64,000 nt of DNA from Chinchilla lanigera (taxonomy: Eukaryota; Chordata; Mammalia; Rodentia; Chinchillidae): positions 10,879,455 to 10,943,454 of the forward strand of contig NW_004955446.1 of the NCBI RefSeq assembly GCF_000276665.1, given 5' to 3'. The position numbers and the translations under genes are program-made. The notes under the pieces were generated by a model. The model was not told where the DNA came from. It searched no databases and was given only the letters and a program-made list of their open reading frames with translations. Below are positions 46,115 to 56,390 of this stretch, piece by piece (within the stretch, counting starts at the first letter, position 1; each line of letters starts with the position of its first letter).

Positions 46115-46540
46115 TAGAAAAAGGGAAAGTTTAATGTGACTGACAGTTACTTTGTACCTTGTGATTAATTTTATGTCGACCAGTCTGAGCAACTGATTTG
46201 AAGGTAACAATATGCAATGGAATTACAATGGTGAACTCCCATCATCTTTCTAGTGAAACTCTGTATTATCTGTAATGACTTATTGAACAATTATTTTCTT
46301 ATTCTCTTTATGGTTTGAGCAAACTTTTATTCTTACATCTGCTAATCTGAGCAATGTAGTTGAGGATAGTGATATGTAACATAACAACCACTGTTGATTT
46401 GTATTAATTTGTCTTGAGACCCTGTATCACTTTGAATGTTCTTGTTTAGATTTGTTTATGTTCATGATACTGATATACTGCTACTGTTCTATTTTTTTGT
46501 TTCTTATGTACTACTCTCTTTAAAATTTAAAAAAAAAAAT
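46115..46540 (+). mobile_element. L1 3' UTR, two-module type
   Basis: The first module is about 46130-46280 ('cagtctgagcaactgatttg', 'ggaattacaatggtgaactc'), the second about 46310-46520 ('gctaatctgagcaatgtagt', 'cataacaaccactgttgatt'), ending 'ctctttaaaatttaaaaaaa'. It shares the module duplication with 6441-7703. It is non-coding. Confidence 0.8.
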
Positions 46541-46635
46541 TTCTGTAGACTTGACTGAACTAAGGGATGCCTTGATAGTCAGAAAAGCATTATTTCTGAG
46601 CAGGTGTCTAAAGGTCTTTCTGGATGAGATTAGCA

Positions 46636-47007
46636 TTTGAATCAATAAACTGAGTACATATTGTCCTTCTTAATGTGAGTGGACACCATCCTATCTATTA
46701 TACTACTTAATAAAACAAAAAGCTGAACAAGATGAATTTACTATTTCTTCTTTAGCTGGGAGATCCATCTTCTTCTGACCTTAGACACTGGAGCCACTGG
46801 TTCTTGGACCTGCAGACTTGAATTGAATCATACCCCTGGGCTTTCCTGAATCTTCAGCTTCCAGAAGGCAAGTTGCAGCTTCTTGGCCTCCCTCACAGCA
46901 AATGCGAATTCCCATAACAAATCTATCTATCCATCCATCTATTTTTCTCCCTCCTTCCTTCCTTTATTCCTGTTCTATTTTTCTGGAGAAGCCTGACTTA
47001 CACAGCG
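46636..47007 (+). mobile_element. LTR-like element, MaLR/ERVL type
   Basis: 'gtgagtggacaccatcctat', 'ctgggagatccatcttcttc', 'tgggctttcctgaatcttca' and the end 'ttctggagaagcctgactta' run in the order of a widespread mammalian LTR. A (CTAT/CCTT)n stretch lies near the right end. The name was not assigned. The element at 51990-52545 is related, on the other strand. Confidence 0.6.
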
Positions 47008-47613
47008 CTTTTCTTTCTACTGTGCACCAGTTGCTGGAATGACATGTTGAGGTTCCAAGAGGGGCTGACCTGGGGAGAGCTGACATTCTGGATTTCCAAC
47101 CTGACAGTGACAAGCATGACAGCATGCTCAATATGGTCACCAATTTATAGGTGGTTTCTCATTTCCACAAGTCCTTTTACTTTTTGCAAATGCAATGATA
47201 AGACAGAGGAGGATATGGTAATAATTGATAAACCACAGTTTTTACTTTTACACTTGATGTTATTTTTTTCCTCTTCTTAATGACTTCTCTTTTATGGCTG
47301 GCTCATTTAGAAATCAGTATTGGCAGCTGTACCATTGCTATATGTTCCAGGCTGAAGATTCCTAACTCAGACTGAAACAGATTTCAAGATTGTCATGACT
47401 AAAAAAGTCAGTGTAGAGAAAAAAAATTATGGATTAGGTTTCTGTTTATCCCTCCATTTTGAGGCTGGGATCATTGACTACAAGTTTCTGTCTTGGAAAG
47501 TTGACCTGGGTTTTGATTTCTCAGTGTATTTGAAGTTCATCCCAGGAAAGTAGTCTCAGTGAGTGTACTTTCCTACAGTAACTCTACTATAAGGGACAGA
47601 AAACTTCACTTGG

Positions 47614-48010
47614 TGTCTTAGTTACTTTTCTCATTGCTGAGACAAAGTACCTGACACCCAAAATTAAAGGAGGAAAGGTTTGTCGTAGCTCACAGTTTGC
47701 AGAGGTTTCAGTTCACAGTTGGCTGGCTTCATGGCAGGGGGCATGGCAGTGGGGCACTGCAGAGCAGGCAGGCAGAAGGCAGCAAGCAGCAAGTCACAAG
47801 CTCCAAGCACAGCTGCCCTCTTTCTGTCTCTTATATTTTGTCTGGGCTCTCTACCCTTAGCACTCACACCCTTAATCCTAGCACCTCACTGTGAATCAAT
47901 CCCAGCATCACATCCTTGATCCTAGCATCACACACTGTAGATCCAGCCACTTTCAAACCCCACCTGCCCTCATGAGGCTTTAGGGGGACAGCTAGATACA
48001 AGCCATAACA
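47614..48010 (-). mobile_element. MaLR solo LTR
   Basis: Begins 'tgtcttagttacttttctca' and ends 'agccataaca'. The interior has 'gctgagacaaagtacctgac', 'ggtttcagttcacagttggc' and 'catgaggctttagggggaca'. The flanks cttgg (47609-47613) and cttag (48011-48015) match at four of five bases. Confidence 0.85.
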
Positions 48011-48244
48011 CTTAGCAATCATTTACATTTGAAAATAGATTAAATCCACTAGTTCAGCCAGTGTTTTCTCCTTACTGTAGTCATTAATGAAACTGCTAGC
48101 TTTTTTGGAATGCAGATAACCATATTTAAAGATATCCTAGATGTATTGTTTTAGTATTTTTATTTCAATAGGCATGACCAGGAAATACATTTTCAATTCT
48201 TTTAGTTTTATAGAGTTCAAATGTAAGCTTTTGTTTTTATTTTA

Positions 48245-48412
48245 TGTTTTTAATATTACAGTCTTGCTATATGATTCAGGATGGGCTTGAATTCACTATG
48301 GGTTGAATTCACTACCGGTATGTAACCCATGCTGGCCTCGAACTCGGAGTAATACTCTTGCCTCACCCTCCTGAGTGCTATCATTATAGGTGTGTGCCTC
48401 CACGCCCACCTC
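48245..48412 (-). mobile_element. B1 SINE with an extra internal repeat
   Basis: Complement of B1: 'acagtcttgctatatgattc', 'aacccatgctggcctcgaac', 'ctcctgagtgctatcattat', 'cctccacgcccacc'. The piece 'ttgaattcacta' occurs twice within 25 bp (near 48289 and 48304), a local duplication beyond the normal B1 design. Confidence 0.85.
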
Positions 48413-48414
48413 AA

Positions 48415-48501
48415 GTATAAATTTTTAAAACATGAACTCCGTTAAAGTATAATTCACATATATTTAAGTGCAATTATTTTAAGGATTATAATCAGTGAGT
48501 T
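48415..48501 (-). mobile_element. Old L1 (L1M-type) 3' end, left part
   Basis: 'aaagtataattcacatatat' and 'gcaattattttaaggattat' resemble the complement of an L1M 3' end. It resumes at 48930-49080 ('accactaccacaattaag', 'gaacatttctattacc'). Confidence 0.55.
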
Positions 48502-48929
48502 ATTCTATGTATACATATATGTACATATATACATATTTTTCCCTTCTTTCTTTCTTGCAGTACTGGGTATTTTATTTCATTTTATTTTACTTTGGTACTG
48601 GAAATTAAACCCATGGCCTCAGGCTTTCCAGGCAAATGCTTATGCCACTGAGTTATATCCCAGGCCCCCTTCTTTCTTTCTTTTACTACTGATTTCTATT
48701 GCTTAATTAAAAGGAACAATTAATGCTTAATCATTTGATCAATCTTACATGCCTATATTTGTTTATCTGAGTAACCAGTTTGAAGATAACAATATGTAAT
48801 ACAACAGCCATTGTTGATTTCCTATCACCTTGTCTGAAATTTTATATTGCTTTTATTGTTTTTGCATTGTTTTGTGTATATATGTGTGTTTGTTAACACA
48901 TTTTGTTATTTTATCTTTAAAATAAAATA
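48502..48929 (+). mobile_element. L1 3' UTR, 5'-inverted, with nested ID SINE
   Basis: 48502-48556 reads as the complement of the purine-rich L1 3'-UTR start ('catatttttcccttctttct'). After an ID SINE the strand is plus: 'actactgatttctattgctt', 'aggaacaattaatgctt', 'caacagccattgttgatttc', 'tcaccttgtctgaa', ending 'ctttaaaataaaatat'. The flanks 'ataatcagtgagttat' (about 48486) and 'ataatcaatgagctat' (about 48931) are the probable target duplication. Confidence 0.78.
48557..48667 (-). mobile_element. ID-type SINE
   Basis: Complement of ID: 'ggtactggaaattaaaccca', 'ctttccaggcaaatgcttat', 'ccactgagttatatcccagg'. The duplication 'cttctttctttctt' on both sides (near 48543 and 48668) shows it landed within the flipped L1. 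Confidence 0.85.
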
Positions 48930-49080
48930 TATAATCAATGAGCTATACATTCATGAAACCACTACCACAATTAAGATAAAGAACATTTCTATTACCCTTT
49001 CCTTCTGCCCTCTGAGGTCAATCCTTAACTACTTTCCGGCCCCAAATAATCATAAATCTACTTTCTTGTTACTAAATTAG
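48930..49080 (-). mobile_element. Old L1 (L1M-type), right part
   Basis: 'aaccactaccacaattaag', 'gaacatttctattacccttt' and 'cataaatctactttcttgtt' follow the complement of an L1M 3' end, continuing 48415-48501. Confidence 0.6.
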
Positions 49081-49452
49081 TTTTTTTTATTATTTTAAGA
49101 ACTTAATATGAAGGAAACCAGAGTGTTTTTGAGACTCATCAAGGTCATTGAGTGTATCAGTTGTTGCTTCCTTTTCACTATTCAGTGAGATTCCATTCTA
49201 TGAATATACCTCAGTGATAAGGTAAAGTGTCTTCCAAGAATGAAAGGTTGGTTTCATATTGAAAATCAATGAGTGTTCATGAGACCAGAATAAAGATGAA
49301 AAACCAAACAATAATCTCAAAATAAGTAGAAAAATGCTTGACAAAATCCACACTTATTTATGATAAATACTTCAGCAAACTAGCAATAAAAGGAAATGTC
49401 CTCAACATGATAAAAGGCATCTAAAGAAAACATGATCCTTAATGGCCTGCAT

Positions 49453-49661
49453 TGATTATCTGTTGTTATATAACAAATCACTTCCAAAACATAGCAGCTT
49501 AAACAATAAACATTTATCATGTCACAGTTTCTGGGTGTTGGGGATTTGAAAGCAGCTTAACTGGCTGCATGTGGCTGAGGTTTTCTCCTGAGGATGCAGT
49601 CAGAACATCAACTGGGGCTATCATTATTAGAACCCTTGAAGGATGCTGGAGAGCTCAATTC
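49453..49661 (-). mobile_element. MLT1-type MaLR LTR, left part
   Basis: 'attatctgttgttatataac', 'ctgtcacagtttctgggtg'-like sequence and 'gcagcttaactggctgcatg' run as the complement of MLT1. It resumes after the L1 at about 50338 with 'agctgttggcagaaggcctc' and 'caactggcttcccctagaat'. Confidence 0.75.
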
Positions 49662-49961
49662 TTTTTTTTTTTTTTTTTTTTTCTTGATAAGAAGGATTAA
49701 TTTTATTTATTTAATTTTTAATTTTATATTTTTATTTTAAAGAGACAAAGACAAAAGAGATAAAAAACAATAAAAATGATATAGAATTTCAAAACAAGAT
49801 GACAGGAAATTAATGATGCTATTATATTGCATATTGTTATCTTCAAAGCAGTTGTTCAGGTTACCACGTACAGGCCTGAAAATTTGATCAAACAATATAA
49901 GCACTAATGGGTCCTTTCAATGAACTAATAGAGATTAGTAGTACAATTATCTTAGCTATCT

Positions 49962-50002
<41 letters not shown>

Positions 50003-50337
50003 GTCTTTTCTTTTCCCCTTTTTCTTTTCTCTTTCCCCCATCCAAGTTATTCTTTCCTTTTGAGTGGTTTCTTTCTCTTTCACAATATCTATTGTACTTT
50101 TTGGATCTTGTTTACTCTTTCAGTTTCTTACACTTGGGAGACAATAAGATGTTCACACATGTAATTCTGATTTATTTCACTTATGAGTATGGTCTCTAGT
50201 TGCATCCATTTACCTATAAAAGCCTAAAGTTTATTTTTCTTTATAGCTGAGTAGTACTTTACTATATAAAAATACAGTAGCTAAATCCTGGAAACAACCC
50301 AAATGTCAATCAACCAAAGAATAGATAAAAAAGACAG
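49662..50337 (-). mobile_element. L1 3' end, 5'-inverted, inside MLT1
   Basis: A long T run, then the complement of the 3' UTR ('tttattttaaagagacaaag', 'ggtcctttcaatgaacta'), a (TA)n tract, the pyrimidine-rich zone and ORF2 C-terminus to 'actatataaaaatac' (about 50272). There the strand flips: 'gtagctaaatcctggaaaca', 'acccaaatgtcaatcaacca' and 'agaatagataaaaaag' read on plus. The flipped 60 bp are the piece that would come next, so this is an almost exact twin-priming product. Confidence 0.9.
49964..49996. repeat. (TA)n tract
   Basis: About 16 TA units within the L1 3' UTR, extending the 'gtgtatatacac' stretch seen in other copies. Confidence 0.95.
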
Positions 50338-50780
50338 AGGGTTCAGTTCTAAACTGGTTCATTCACATAGCTGTTGGCAGAAGGCCTCCAGTTTAAGTAA
50401 ATCAGTCTATAAGGGGACCCTCCAGTTTTTGCCATCTGAATCTCTTCATAAAGTTTAAATATCTTGGTGGCTTGTCAACTGGCTTCCCCTAGAATATATA
50501 ATCTAGGGGAAAGCAGAGTCCAGGAAGAAGCCACTATACATCTGTGACCTGGTCTTTGGTATCACATGCCATCAATTCCACCAGGGTCTATTTGTTAGAA
50601 GCAGGTCACTATCATAGCCCACATTCCAGGGGAAAAAATTTGGCTACACTTTTCAAAGGGAAGAATACAGGGAAATTGTGGAAATATTTTGAAACTACCA
50701 TAGTAGTAAAAGATAGAAGTTTTCCCCCACAAATATCAGTAAGGAAAGATAAACACTCTGAACCCTTTCATTCAACATTA
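50338..50780 (-). mobile_element. MLT1-type MaLR LTR, right part
   Basis: 'gttcattcacatagctgttg', 'gcagaaggcctccag', 'ggcttgtcaactggcttccc' and 'tctgtgacctggtctttggt' continue the MLT1 complement from 49661. The right end is vague. Confidence 0.7.
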
Positions 50781-50904
50781 TCCTGGAGGACTTAGCCATT
50801 GCAACACAGCAAGAAGAAGAAAAAGAAGGGGACACATGGAATGGAAATGTAGAAGTAAAATGGCATTTATTTGTAGATAGGTTTGTGAATATAGAAAGTC
50901 TTGC

Positions 50905-50970
50905 AGGGGATATAGCTCAGGAGTACAAGCGCCTGCCTGGCAAGTGCAAGGTCCAGATACAAAAAAAAAA
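50905..50970 (+). mobile_element. ID-type SINE, shortened
   Basis: 'gcaggggatatagctcagga', 'cgcctgcctggcaagtgcaa', then directly 'ggtccagatac' and an A run. The box-B half is deleted. The flank could not be paired. Confidence 0.8.
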
Positions 50971-51390
50971 AGAAGACCCTAATCATTCTACCAAAAAAGC
51001 CAAAACTTAATTTAGCAAAGTTATAGGATATGAAATCAATATAAAAATTTAATTAAATTTCTATATAATAGCAGCAATCAATTGTATAATAAATTTTAAG
51101 TGCTATTTAGAATAGTACAAAAATACATATAATACCTAAGGGTAAGTTTATCAAAAGATATGTAAGATCTCTAAATTTAAAACTATAAAACCTTACTGAG
51201 ATAAAGGAAAAAACACCTGCATAGGTGTCATGTTCAAGGATTTGAAGACTCATTGCTTCTGCAACATCAGTTCCCTCTAACTTGGTCTAAGGATTCAACA
51301 GAACCCAAACCAGAAGAGAAGCAGACATTTTAAAGAAACTGACAAGTTGAATCCAAACTTCATGTAGAAATAATAAGAAATGTAGAACAG

Positions 51391-51471
51391 GGCTAGGGAT
51401 ATAGCTCTGTGGCACAAGCACCTGCCTGGCAAGTACAAGGTCCTGAGTTTGATTCCCGGTACTAAAAAAAA
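51391..51471 (+). mobile_element. ID-type SINE with perfect TSD
   Basis: 'ggctagggatatagctctgt', 'cacctgcctggcaagtacaa', 'gtttgattcccggtact' and A run. The exact 13-bp duplication 'aaatgtagaacag' lies at 51378-51390 and 51472-51484. Confidence 0.95.
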
Positions 51472-51649
51472 AAATGTAGAACAGCCAAAATAATTTTGGA
51501 AAATAATAAAAATACAGAGTTTATATTACATGACTTCAAGATGCATTCTAAGTCTGTAGTCAACAAGACAGTATAGAATTAACATAAGGACATATTTAGA
51601 ACAATGAAACCAAATGAAGAACCCAGAAATAGACATTCAACAGATTTTT

Positions 51650-51795
51650 GTTTTGTCTTTTGAGACAGGGTCTCCCTGTGTCCCTGTGTAGTTCAGATGG
51701 TCCTTGAACTCACTATGTAGCCTAGGCTGACCTTGAACTCAAAGTGAGTCTCCTGCCTCAACCTGCAATTATAGGCGCACACCATCATGCCTAGC
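51650..51795 (-). mobile_element. B1 SINE with TSD
   Basis: Complement of B1: 'tcttttgagacagggtctcc', 'cttgaactcactatgtagcc', 'taggctgaccttgaactc', 'caccatcatgcctagc'. The duplication 'ttcaac(a/t)gattttt' is at 51636-51649 and 51796-51809. Confidence 0.94.
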
Positions 51796-51989
51796 TTCAA
51801 CTGATTTTTTTTTTACCTCATTATTTAATGGGAAAATTCTTTCAATAATTGGTGCTGAAACAAACATATATTGATGGAGAAAAAAATGAATTTTCACCTT
51901 TAACTCGTATCATAAATAAGTATTAATTCACAATAGTGCATAGCTTTAAATGGCAAAGTCAAGGCTGTAATATATTTTGAAGATTTTAT

Positions 51990-52545
51990 CTTATTCAGGA
52001 TTCTCTAGAAAAATAGACCCAATAGGCAATCCAGTAGATACATAGATAGATAGGTAGATAGATAAATAGATAGATAGATGAGTATATTATGGGAAATTAC
52101 TCATGAGATTGTGGAAGCTGTTAAGACATGTGACAGGTCATCTGCAAGCTAGAGAGCCAGGAAAGCCCATGTCTCAGTCCTATTCTGAAAGTCTAAGAAC
52201 CTGAGAGAGATTCTTATGTATAAGTCACTGGTACAAGTCACAGAGTCCAAAGACAGGAGTACTTGGAGTTCTGATATCTACCAGCAGCAGAAGTAGCTCT
52301 AGAAGAGAGAGTGAATGTGTCTTTCCTCTGCTTTTTTTTGTTCTCTCTGGACCCCCAGTTGATTGGATGATGTTAGTCCATTCTTACACTGGGTGGAGGG
52401 CATTTTCTTCATTCAGTCCATTGATTTAAATGCCAGTCTCTTAAAAAACAAAAAAAAAGCCTCACAATCATATCCAGAAACAATGCTTTTTAAGCTAATT
52501 GAATATCCCTTCATGCAATCGAGCTGATATCTAGAATTAACCATC
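51990..52545 (-). mobile_element. LTR-like element, MaLR/ERVL type
   Basis: 'ttcaggattctctagaaaaa', 'agacccaataggcaatccag', 'tactcatgagattgtggaag', 'gttgattggatgatgttagt', 'gatttaaatgccagtctctt' and 'agaattaaccatca' follow the complement of the family also seen at 46636-47007. A (TAGA)n tract (52037-52080) replaces part of the left end. Confidence 0.65.
52037..52080. repeat. (TAGA)n tract
   Basis: About ten tetranucleotide units with a few substitutions, inside the LTR-like element. Confidence 0.93.
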
Positions 52546-52995
52546 AAAAAGTTATAGAAGAGAATCTTTCAAAACTTGGAGTAGGCAAAACACTATATAG
52601 GCTACAAAAGCACCAACCATAAAAGAAAGAAAGAGATACTTGGGATTTCATCAAAATTAAAAACTCTGTTCTTCGAGCATAACTTTAAGGAAATGCCAGG
52701 GATGGAGGTGAAGCAAGCTGTGTGTACATTACTGTGAAGGCCTTTTTGATGAAGGAAAATGAACAAGCAGTCAATAAAAGACAGTGGCTGGGCATGGAGG
52801 AACCATGAGTGAATGTTAAGGTTCTCAGAAGGTGAATCATCCTGACTTAGAGTCAGAAGAGGACCATGGATCCAACCTTCTGACACTGAGGTTAGTGCAT
52901 TCTAAAAGCATGTGGTCCTGGGGAGGACAAGGAGAGGAGGCAGATTTCGGCTATGGCAAGTGGTAGAGGAGAATTAATTCCCAGGCAAGGGCATT
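52546..52995. other. Unique DNA, no gene recognised
   Basis: A 94-codon minus frame (52602-52886) has no motif. No repeat named. Confidence 0.4.
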
Positions 52996-52999
52996 TATG

Positions 53000-53455
53000 T
53001 TAGGGCTGCTACAACAAAAATGCCATAGCCTGAGTTGTTTACTTTTTTGTGTGTGTTCTGGGAATCAAACTCAGGACCTTGTTCTTGTCAGGCAGGCTCT
53101 TGTGCCACTGAGCTATATCCCTGGCCCTAAGTTGTTTACAAACAAATATTTTCCCATACAATTCTGCAGGAGAACTGGAAGTCCAAATTCAAAAGGCCAA
53201 GAGATTCAGTTTATACTGAAGTCTGCTTCCTGGTTCATAGTCAGTTATATTTTCCTTGTTTCCACATGATGAAAGCAGGGAAGGAACTCTCTGGGGTCTC
53301 TTTTGTAAAAATATGAACCCCATTCCTGAGGGTTCCACCCTCATGGTACAATCGCCTCACAAAGATCCCACCTCCAAATACCATCCCCTGGGGAACTAAG
53401 TCTCCACCTTGGAATTCTGAAGGCCACAGACATTCAGCGGATAGCACAAAGTATG
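53000..53455 (-). mobile_element. Old LTR-like repeat split by an ID SINE
   Basis: 'tagggctgctacaacaaaaa', 'aactggaagtccaaattcaa', 'gcttcctggttcatagtcag', 'ctctctggggtctctttt', 'ggttccaccctcatgg' and 'agatcccacctccaaatacc' occur in the order of a common eutherian repeat read in reverse. Class assignment to MaLR-type LTRs is tentative. Confidence 0.55.
53043..53129 (-). mobile_element. ID-type SINE with TSD
   Basis: Complement of ID: 'tctgggaatcaaactcagga', 'cttgtcaggcaggctcttgt', 'ccactgagctatatccctgg'. The exact 10-bp duplication 'agttgtttac' lies at 53033-53042 and 53130-53139. Confidence 0.93.
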
Positions 53456-54479
53456 ATTTCCAGAGATCTGATGGGAGGACTTGGGAGGAAAGTGAGCCAC
53501 CTTGGGAAGAAGCAGCTCTGAGGACAGAGAACTGGGGAGATACGTTTTGGAGCTTAGCTGCAGGAAACAAGGTCATTAAGGCAAGGAAGAGTTAGTTCTT
53601 CCGGTCTCCTAAAGTAGTGGTCTTTAAATTTTTTGCCTGTTACTCCTCCAAAAGAACTTTAAAAATTGAAATATAACTTAAATAAGGTACACAGATCTTA
53701 AATGCAAGGTTCATGAAGTCTGGGTCTGTGACCCTGACCAAAATGTAGATGTCGAACCTTTCCCGCACCTTGGCGTGCTTCCTCGTGCTCCTTCTCATGC
53801 CTGCCTGCTGTTCCCACCCACTATTACCTTTATAATAGCCACCGTCCTGCTCTCCGTCCCCGCTGCCCATGTGCAGACATGTAAAGTGTTCTATCATCAG
53901 TGTAAGTGGTTACAAAGGCATTTTGTGTATTGCACCTTGGCCTGCTGGTTTATCCAAACTAGTTTATGAAAATGTTTGTCATATGATCTAATTGGCAAAG
54001 CCAGTCCTCGTGGTCAGACCAATTAACTAGATCGGATGTTGAGTGATTAAAAAGTCAGACTTCATTTACCAATTCATATAAAATGTTCATATGTTTCCTT
54101 TTACTTCTATTTTCATATTCTGGTTTTAAGATACCTTGATGGACAGACTCAGAGACTTGCCAGGAGCATGTCATTGGAATAAACCGAGGTGCTGCCCTTT
54201 CAGTATCTTTATAAAGCTCTTTTACTTGTGCCCTCAGGGAGCTGCCTCACGGGAGAGAGTGATACGTTCTTAAATTTTCCTTTGCTGAGTGCCCAGGACA
54301 CTTTTATACCTGGGATTGTGTACTTGGGATTTGGAAGAAAGATCACTGTGAAAAGGCAGTGGAAAAGGAGAACTGCCAACCTGTGGAAGGCTGGAAAGAA
54401 TGCAAATGGAAATTTAAGATATGTGACCAAACAGCTTAAAATGATCTATGCCTACCCACCCCTGAGAAACAGATGCATA
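53456..54479. other. Unique DNA, no gene recognised
   Basis: Open frames of 85-117 codons on both strands overlap each other and lack motifs. The longest (54189-54542) runs into a MER5A-like relic, which argues against coding. Confidence 0.4.
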
Positions 54480-54695
54480 ACCCTAGGGCAGGACCAGGCA
54501 TCGAGTCATTATAAGGACAGTCCTGTGCTATGCTGCGGGTGATTTAGCAACACCCTGACCTTTACTTACTACAAGTTGGTAGCAGCCCCTACCCAAGTTG
54601 TGACAACCATAAATGTCTTGAGACATTATTGAATGTTCCCTGGAGAGCAGTAGTAGTATTGCCCTGGGTTGGGAACCAATGGCACGGGGTTCTCT
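54480..54695 (-). mobile_element. MER5A-like hAT-Charlie element
   Basis: 'agtcctgtgctatgctgcgg', 'gtgatttagcaacaccctga', 'cccaagttgtgacaaccata', 'gtcttgagacattattgaat' and 'gggttgggaaccaatgg' give the MER5A complement in order. Confidence 0.85.
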
Positions 54696-55109
54696 AGTTT
54701 GATGGAGAAAATGGTAGCTTCTCCTCTGCAACCTCAAAGCTGCTCAAAATTTCAGTGTGGTGCCCAGTTTTCCTTTTTTTCTTAGTCCTCAGAATTGGAA
54801 TCTGAACCTTATTTCTCAACAGGGGATAGCAGCAGGGACTAGGGGACAGAGAGTGACAACATGAGTCACGTACAGGAATGAGGGCTGTGATGGAGGTCTT
54901 CTCCCTTGCTTCGAGCTTGACGGCATAAGTGTGTACATACAGTTAGTGGCTTCCTTGGTGGTATCCCTATGAGACTCCCAGAACTACTGAATAACACTGG
55001 CGGAGGGCTAGGGAGATTTTAACAGAGAAGGACAAGTGTTAGAAAAGCTCTACTTTACTCATAAGTCCACTTTTCCTAGATGATTTCTGTTATTGTTTAT
55101 TTATTTGTT

Positions 55110-55185
55110 TTTACAGTGCTGGGGATCAAACCCAGGGTCCTGCCCTTGCAAAGTACTCTACAACTAAGCAACATCCAAGCTTCAT
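55110..55185 (-). mobile_element. ID-like SINE, diverged
   Basis: 'gctggggatcaaacccaggg', 'cctgcccttgcaaagtactc' and 'tacaactaagcaacatcc' form a tRNA-like complement. It is older and more worn than the other ID copies. Confidence 0.6.
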
Positions 55186-55202
55186 TTGAGTGTGGTATAA
55201 GG

Positions 55203-55639
55203 CAGTGCTACTCACACTGTGGACCTGCAAACTGTGGTTACCAGTTCCTGACTAGATAAGGGCTAGAGCCAAAATATCAATCAACATACACCGCTTCCTT
55301 CATTGAGAATGGCTTATTATAAAACACTGTCAGCTGAAACAGTGTTTCATGACTGTAGTGCGCAGTGACGCTGATTATTTACATCTTGCTTTAAGTTCCT
55401 TATCACTGCACTAGTCCACACTTTGAATAGCTGGGATGGTGAGGTAAGGGTCTTTGGGTATTCCTAATGTCCATTTTTGGAATTGTAAACTTTCATTTAA
55501 AACATCTAACAAAACAGGAAAATAGAGTACATACTATTTAGAAAGTGTGAGGATTGTTTTATTTTCCATGTGTACTGAGTCATAATCTCACATGTATTTC
55601 TAACTGCGGGTATGGTTTAGAAAAGTTTGAGAACTGATG
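55203..55639 (+). mobile_element. hAT-type non-autonomous DNA transposon relic
   Basis: The left end 'cagtgctactcacactgtgg' and right end 'aaaagtttgagaactgatg' are imperfect inverted versions of the hAT/Charlie CAGTG(G)TTCTCAAACT terminus. The interior is AT-rich and non-coding. An 8-bp target duplication was not convincing. Confidence 0.55.
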
Positions 55640-56178
55640 TACAAAACATGTAAAAGTACAACTGTGCTGCTTTAAGGCTGGATTGTGTCCCACTATGACC
55701 CCTACAATTTTCAGCTATGGATCAGCAACAGGTATGGCCAATAGCTGAGCCATATTCCTCAGTCTACGCTGGAGTCTCCTGCAGATGGCACCTCTGCACA
55801 CATGATCCCAATATCTCTCATCCTAACGGTATTCTCTGGCTGAGAGAGTACACTCAGCTCCCAGAAAGGACAGGCTAAAATTACCCAAGAGTTAGAAATA
55901 ACCTTTAGTGAGAGTGAAAATGGTGAATAAAACTCCTACCTCCAAATACTTTATTATTCTAAGGTATTATACATCATTTCTAAGAGATTCCTAGGTAGGA
56001 CTGAGCTCTCTTATCCACAGAAGTAATCTCTCACTCTAAATTGGCTTCATCCCTTCTCTGACCCACCTTTGCAAAGAGATCATCTTCCAAATGGTCTACT
56101 TCATCCAAATCATTGCTTTTGGAAGAATCCAGACCAAGTCAACTAGATATTGGTCTCTGCCCTGTTATTTTAAGTTTC
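55640..56178. other. Unique DNA, no gene recognised
   Basis: No open frame above 60 codons and no repeat named. Confidence 0.45.
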
Positions 56179-56179
56179 C

Positions 56180-56390
56180 TTTTACTGATCGCTAATTAGG
56201 TGCCAGGCAGTATGTTAATCACCTTATATAGGAGAGCTCTTGTAATCATAAAAACAAGGATTAAGAAGAGGCTCCTGAGGTTCAGATAAATTAAATGACT
56301 AATCTGGTCACATGGCCGATAAATAGGAAAATATTTTATCTAAACTCAGGTCTTTCATTCCAATGCTATACTTATGTAACTTTTTTCCCT
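56180..56390 (+). mobile_element. MIR SINE
   Basis: 'aggtgccaggcagtatgtta', 'ggctcctgaggttcagataa', 'tggtcacatggccgataaat' and 'ctaaactcaggtctttcatt' match the MIR order on plus. Confidence 0.75.

Noticed and set aside
53241..53576. 111-codon minus frame
   Set aside because: It overlaps an old LTR-like repeat interrupted by a SINE and has no known motif.
54189..54542. 117-codon plus frame
   Set aside because: It runs into the MER5A-like relic at its 3' end and shows no family features.
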